From Desulfuromonadales bacterium C00003068 (GTDB lineage: Bacteria > Desulfobacterota > Desulfuromonadia > Desulfuromonadales > Desulfuromonadaceae), in assembly GCA_001751155.1 (NCBI GenBank), contig MAXR01000153.1, positions 2,878-19,979 on the forward strand: a DNA stretch of 17,102 bases, given 5' to 3'. A program made the translations under genes and the position numbers. The number at the start of each line of letters is the position of its first letter. Positions within the stretch are counted from its first letter, which is position 1. Below the pieces are notes generated by a model. It had not been told where the DNA came from. It did no database searches and was given only the letters and a program-made list of their open reading frames with translations. This document shows, piece after piece, positions 16,137-17,102 of the stretch.

Positions 16137-17036
16137 CTACTCGTAACCAAACTCGCTCAACATCCGATCTGAATCCATCCAGTTTTTCTTTACTTTAATA
16201 AAGAGTTCAAGAAAAACACGTGTGCCTAAAAAGGCTTCAATTTCGCGCCGCGATTCTTGGCCAAGGGTTCGAATCATGCTGCCACCCTTACCAACCAAAA
16301 TACGCTTGTGCGCATCGCGACCGACAAAAATAACAGCCTGAATAGCGATAAGATTTTTCCCTGGCCGCTCTTCGAACGTTTCGACCTGCACCGCAACACC
16401 GTAGGGAACCTCTTGGTGAATCCGATGTAGAATTTGTTCTCGTATCATCTCGGCGACAATAAAGCGCTCGGGCAAATCAGTAACCATATCTTCCGGATAG
16501 TACATCGGTCCAGTGGGCAGACATTGAGTCACCAATGAGGTTATGCGCTCAACCCCTTCTCCTGTCGCTGCTGCTGCTGGGATGATCTCCTGAAACTTAA
16601 AGCGCTCTGAGTACGCCTGAATTAATGGCAACAATTTGTCTTTTGCCACCAAATCAACCTTATTTATCACCAAATAAATCGGCAATTCACTCTGAGCAAG
16701 TAGGTCGAGAATGTAGTCATCACCACCGCCAACTCGATCTGTTGCCTCAACTAAAAAAAGAACTGCATCAACCCCACGACATGCTGAAAGGGCCTGATCA
16801 ACCATATATTTATTAAGCTTGCCTGTTGCTTTATGGATACCAGGGGTATCAAGGAACAACACTTGGGCATCTTTGGTGGTATGGATACCAAGAATACGAT
16901 TTCTCGTTGTCTGTGGTTTGTTCGCTGTTATGGCAATTTTTTGTCCAAGAATCTGATTAAGTAACGTCGACTTACCTACATTAGGACGACCAATAATCGA
17001 TACAAAACCTGATTTAAATTCTTTAGTTACTTCCAC
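16137..17036 (-). CDS. era: GTPase Era
   Basis: Era is a GTPase that binds the 3' end of 16S rRNA and assists 30S assembly. Near the N-terminus is SGFVSIIGRPNVGKSTLLN (G1), followed by the QTTRNRI switch, DTPGIH (G3) and NKVDLV (G4). The C-terminal KH domain has the GKGGSMIR loop. I place the start at GTG (17036-17034), because a GGAGA lies ten bases upstream and the product of 299 residues then begins just before SGFVSIIGRPN, as Era proteins do. An in-frame ATG at 17075 would add 13 residues but has no ribosome site. In related genomes rnc often precedes era; here the window ends before anything upstream can be identified. Confidence 0.95.
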   Translation of the reverse strand: MEVTKEFKSGFVSIIGRPNVGKSTLLNQILGQKIAITANKPQTTRNRILGIHTTKDAQVLFLDTPGIHKATGKLNKYMVDQALSACRGVDAVLFLVEATDRVGGGDDYILDLLAQSELPIYLVINKVDLVAKDKLLPLIQAYSERFKFQEIIPAAAATGEGVERITSLVTQCLPTGPMYYPEDMVTDLPERFIVAEMIREQILHRIHQEVPYGVAVQVETFEERPGKNLIAIQAVIFVGRDAHKRILVGKGGSMIRTLGQESRREIEAFLGTRVFLELFIKVKKNWMDSDRMLSEFGYE

Positions 17037-17102
17037 GCTATCTGTTCTCCGTTGACCATGCATGATGATCTTCATCTATTAATATTTACAATATTTCGTT
17101 TG

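Noticed and set aside
1..17102. Mobile element, CRISPR array, toxin-antitoxin pair, phage or defence island
   Set aside because: No transposase, integrase, spaced direct repeats, or unusual gene pairs were seen; gene content and composition look uniform and chromosomal.

Overview
The window is a chromosomal stretch from a Gram-negative bacterium. It is moderately AT-rich by eye, densely coded and mostly housekeeping. Lipid A acyltransferase, LptE and MurJ show a lipopolysaccharide-bearing double membrane. The leuS-lptE-holA cluster, the AmmeMemoRadiSam-type protein, the thiamine-binding MTH1187 protein and an RqcH/NFACT-type protein together suggest a delta-type proteobacterium (Desulfuromonadia, the Desulfuromonas/Pelobacter/Geobacter side). 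That placement is inference from gene content; no rRNA is present.

Left part (1-3830): the 5' end of a Memo-like gene leaves the window on the minus strand. It is preceded by a minus-strand TauE/SafE transporter and then, divergently, by a large plus-strand membrane PAS-GGDEF-EAL protein. In that protein the cyclase site is degenerate while the phosphodiesterase site looks intact. A strong bidirectional terminator closes this part.

3834-6154 (minus strand): tRNA-Cys(GCA), a 100-residue MTH1187 thiamine-binding protein, tRNA-Leu(CAG) with its own promoter and terminator, and an NFACT (RqcH-type) protein that appears to lack the middle HhH segment.

6236-9759: a plus-strand pair lpxL-trmL with a 4-base ATGA overlap converges on minus-strand murJ. 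Divergent to murJ is rpsT (ribosomal protein S20), which has the best sigma-70 promoter in the window and a bidirectional terminator shared with holA.

9768-17036: one long minus-strand run, in reading order era, der, a single-domain response regulator, infA (TTG start, own promoter), a hairpin and terminator, then the tight leuS-lptE-holA operon. The themes are translation and ribosome assembly (Era, Der, IF-1, LeuRS, S20, TrmL, two tRNAs, NFACT), outer-membrane and wall building (LpxL, LptE, MurJ) and replication (HolA).

I see no mobile element, CRISPR array, defence island or clear new multigene system. The points most worth a second look are the degenerate GGDEF paired with an intact EAL domain, the shortened NFACT protein, the TTG-started infA, the structured infA-leuS gap, and a compact Cys-rich open frame in the gap before the Memo-like gene. 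No gene-free stretch exceeds about 215 bases.
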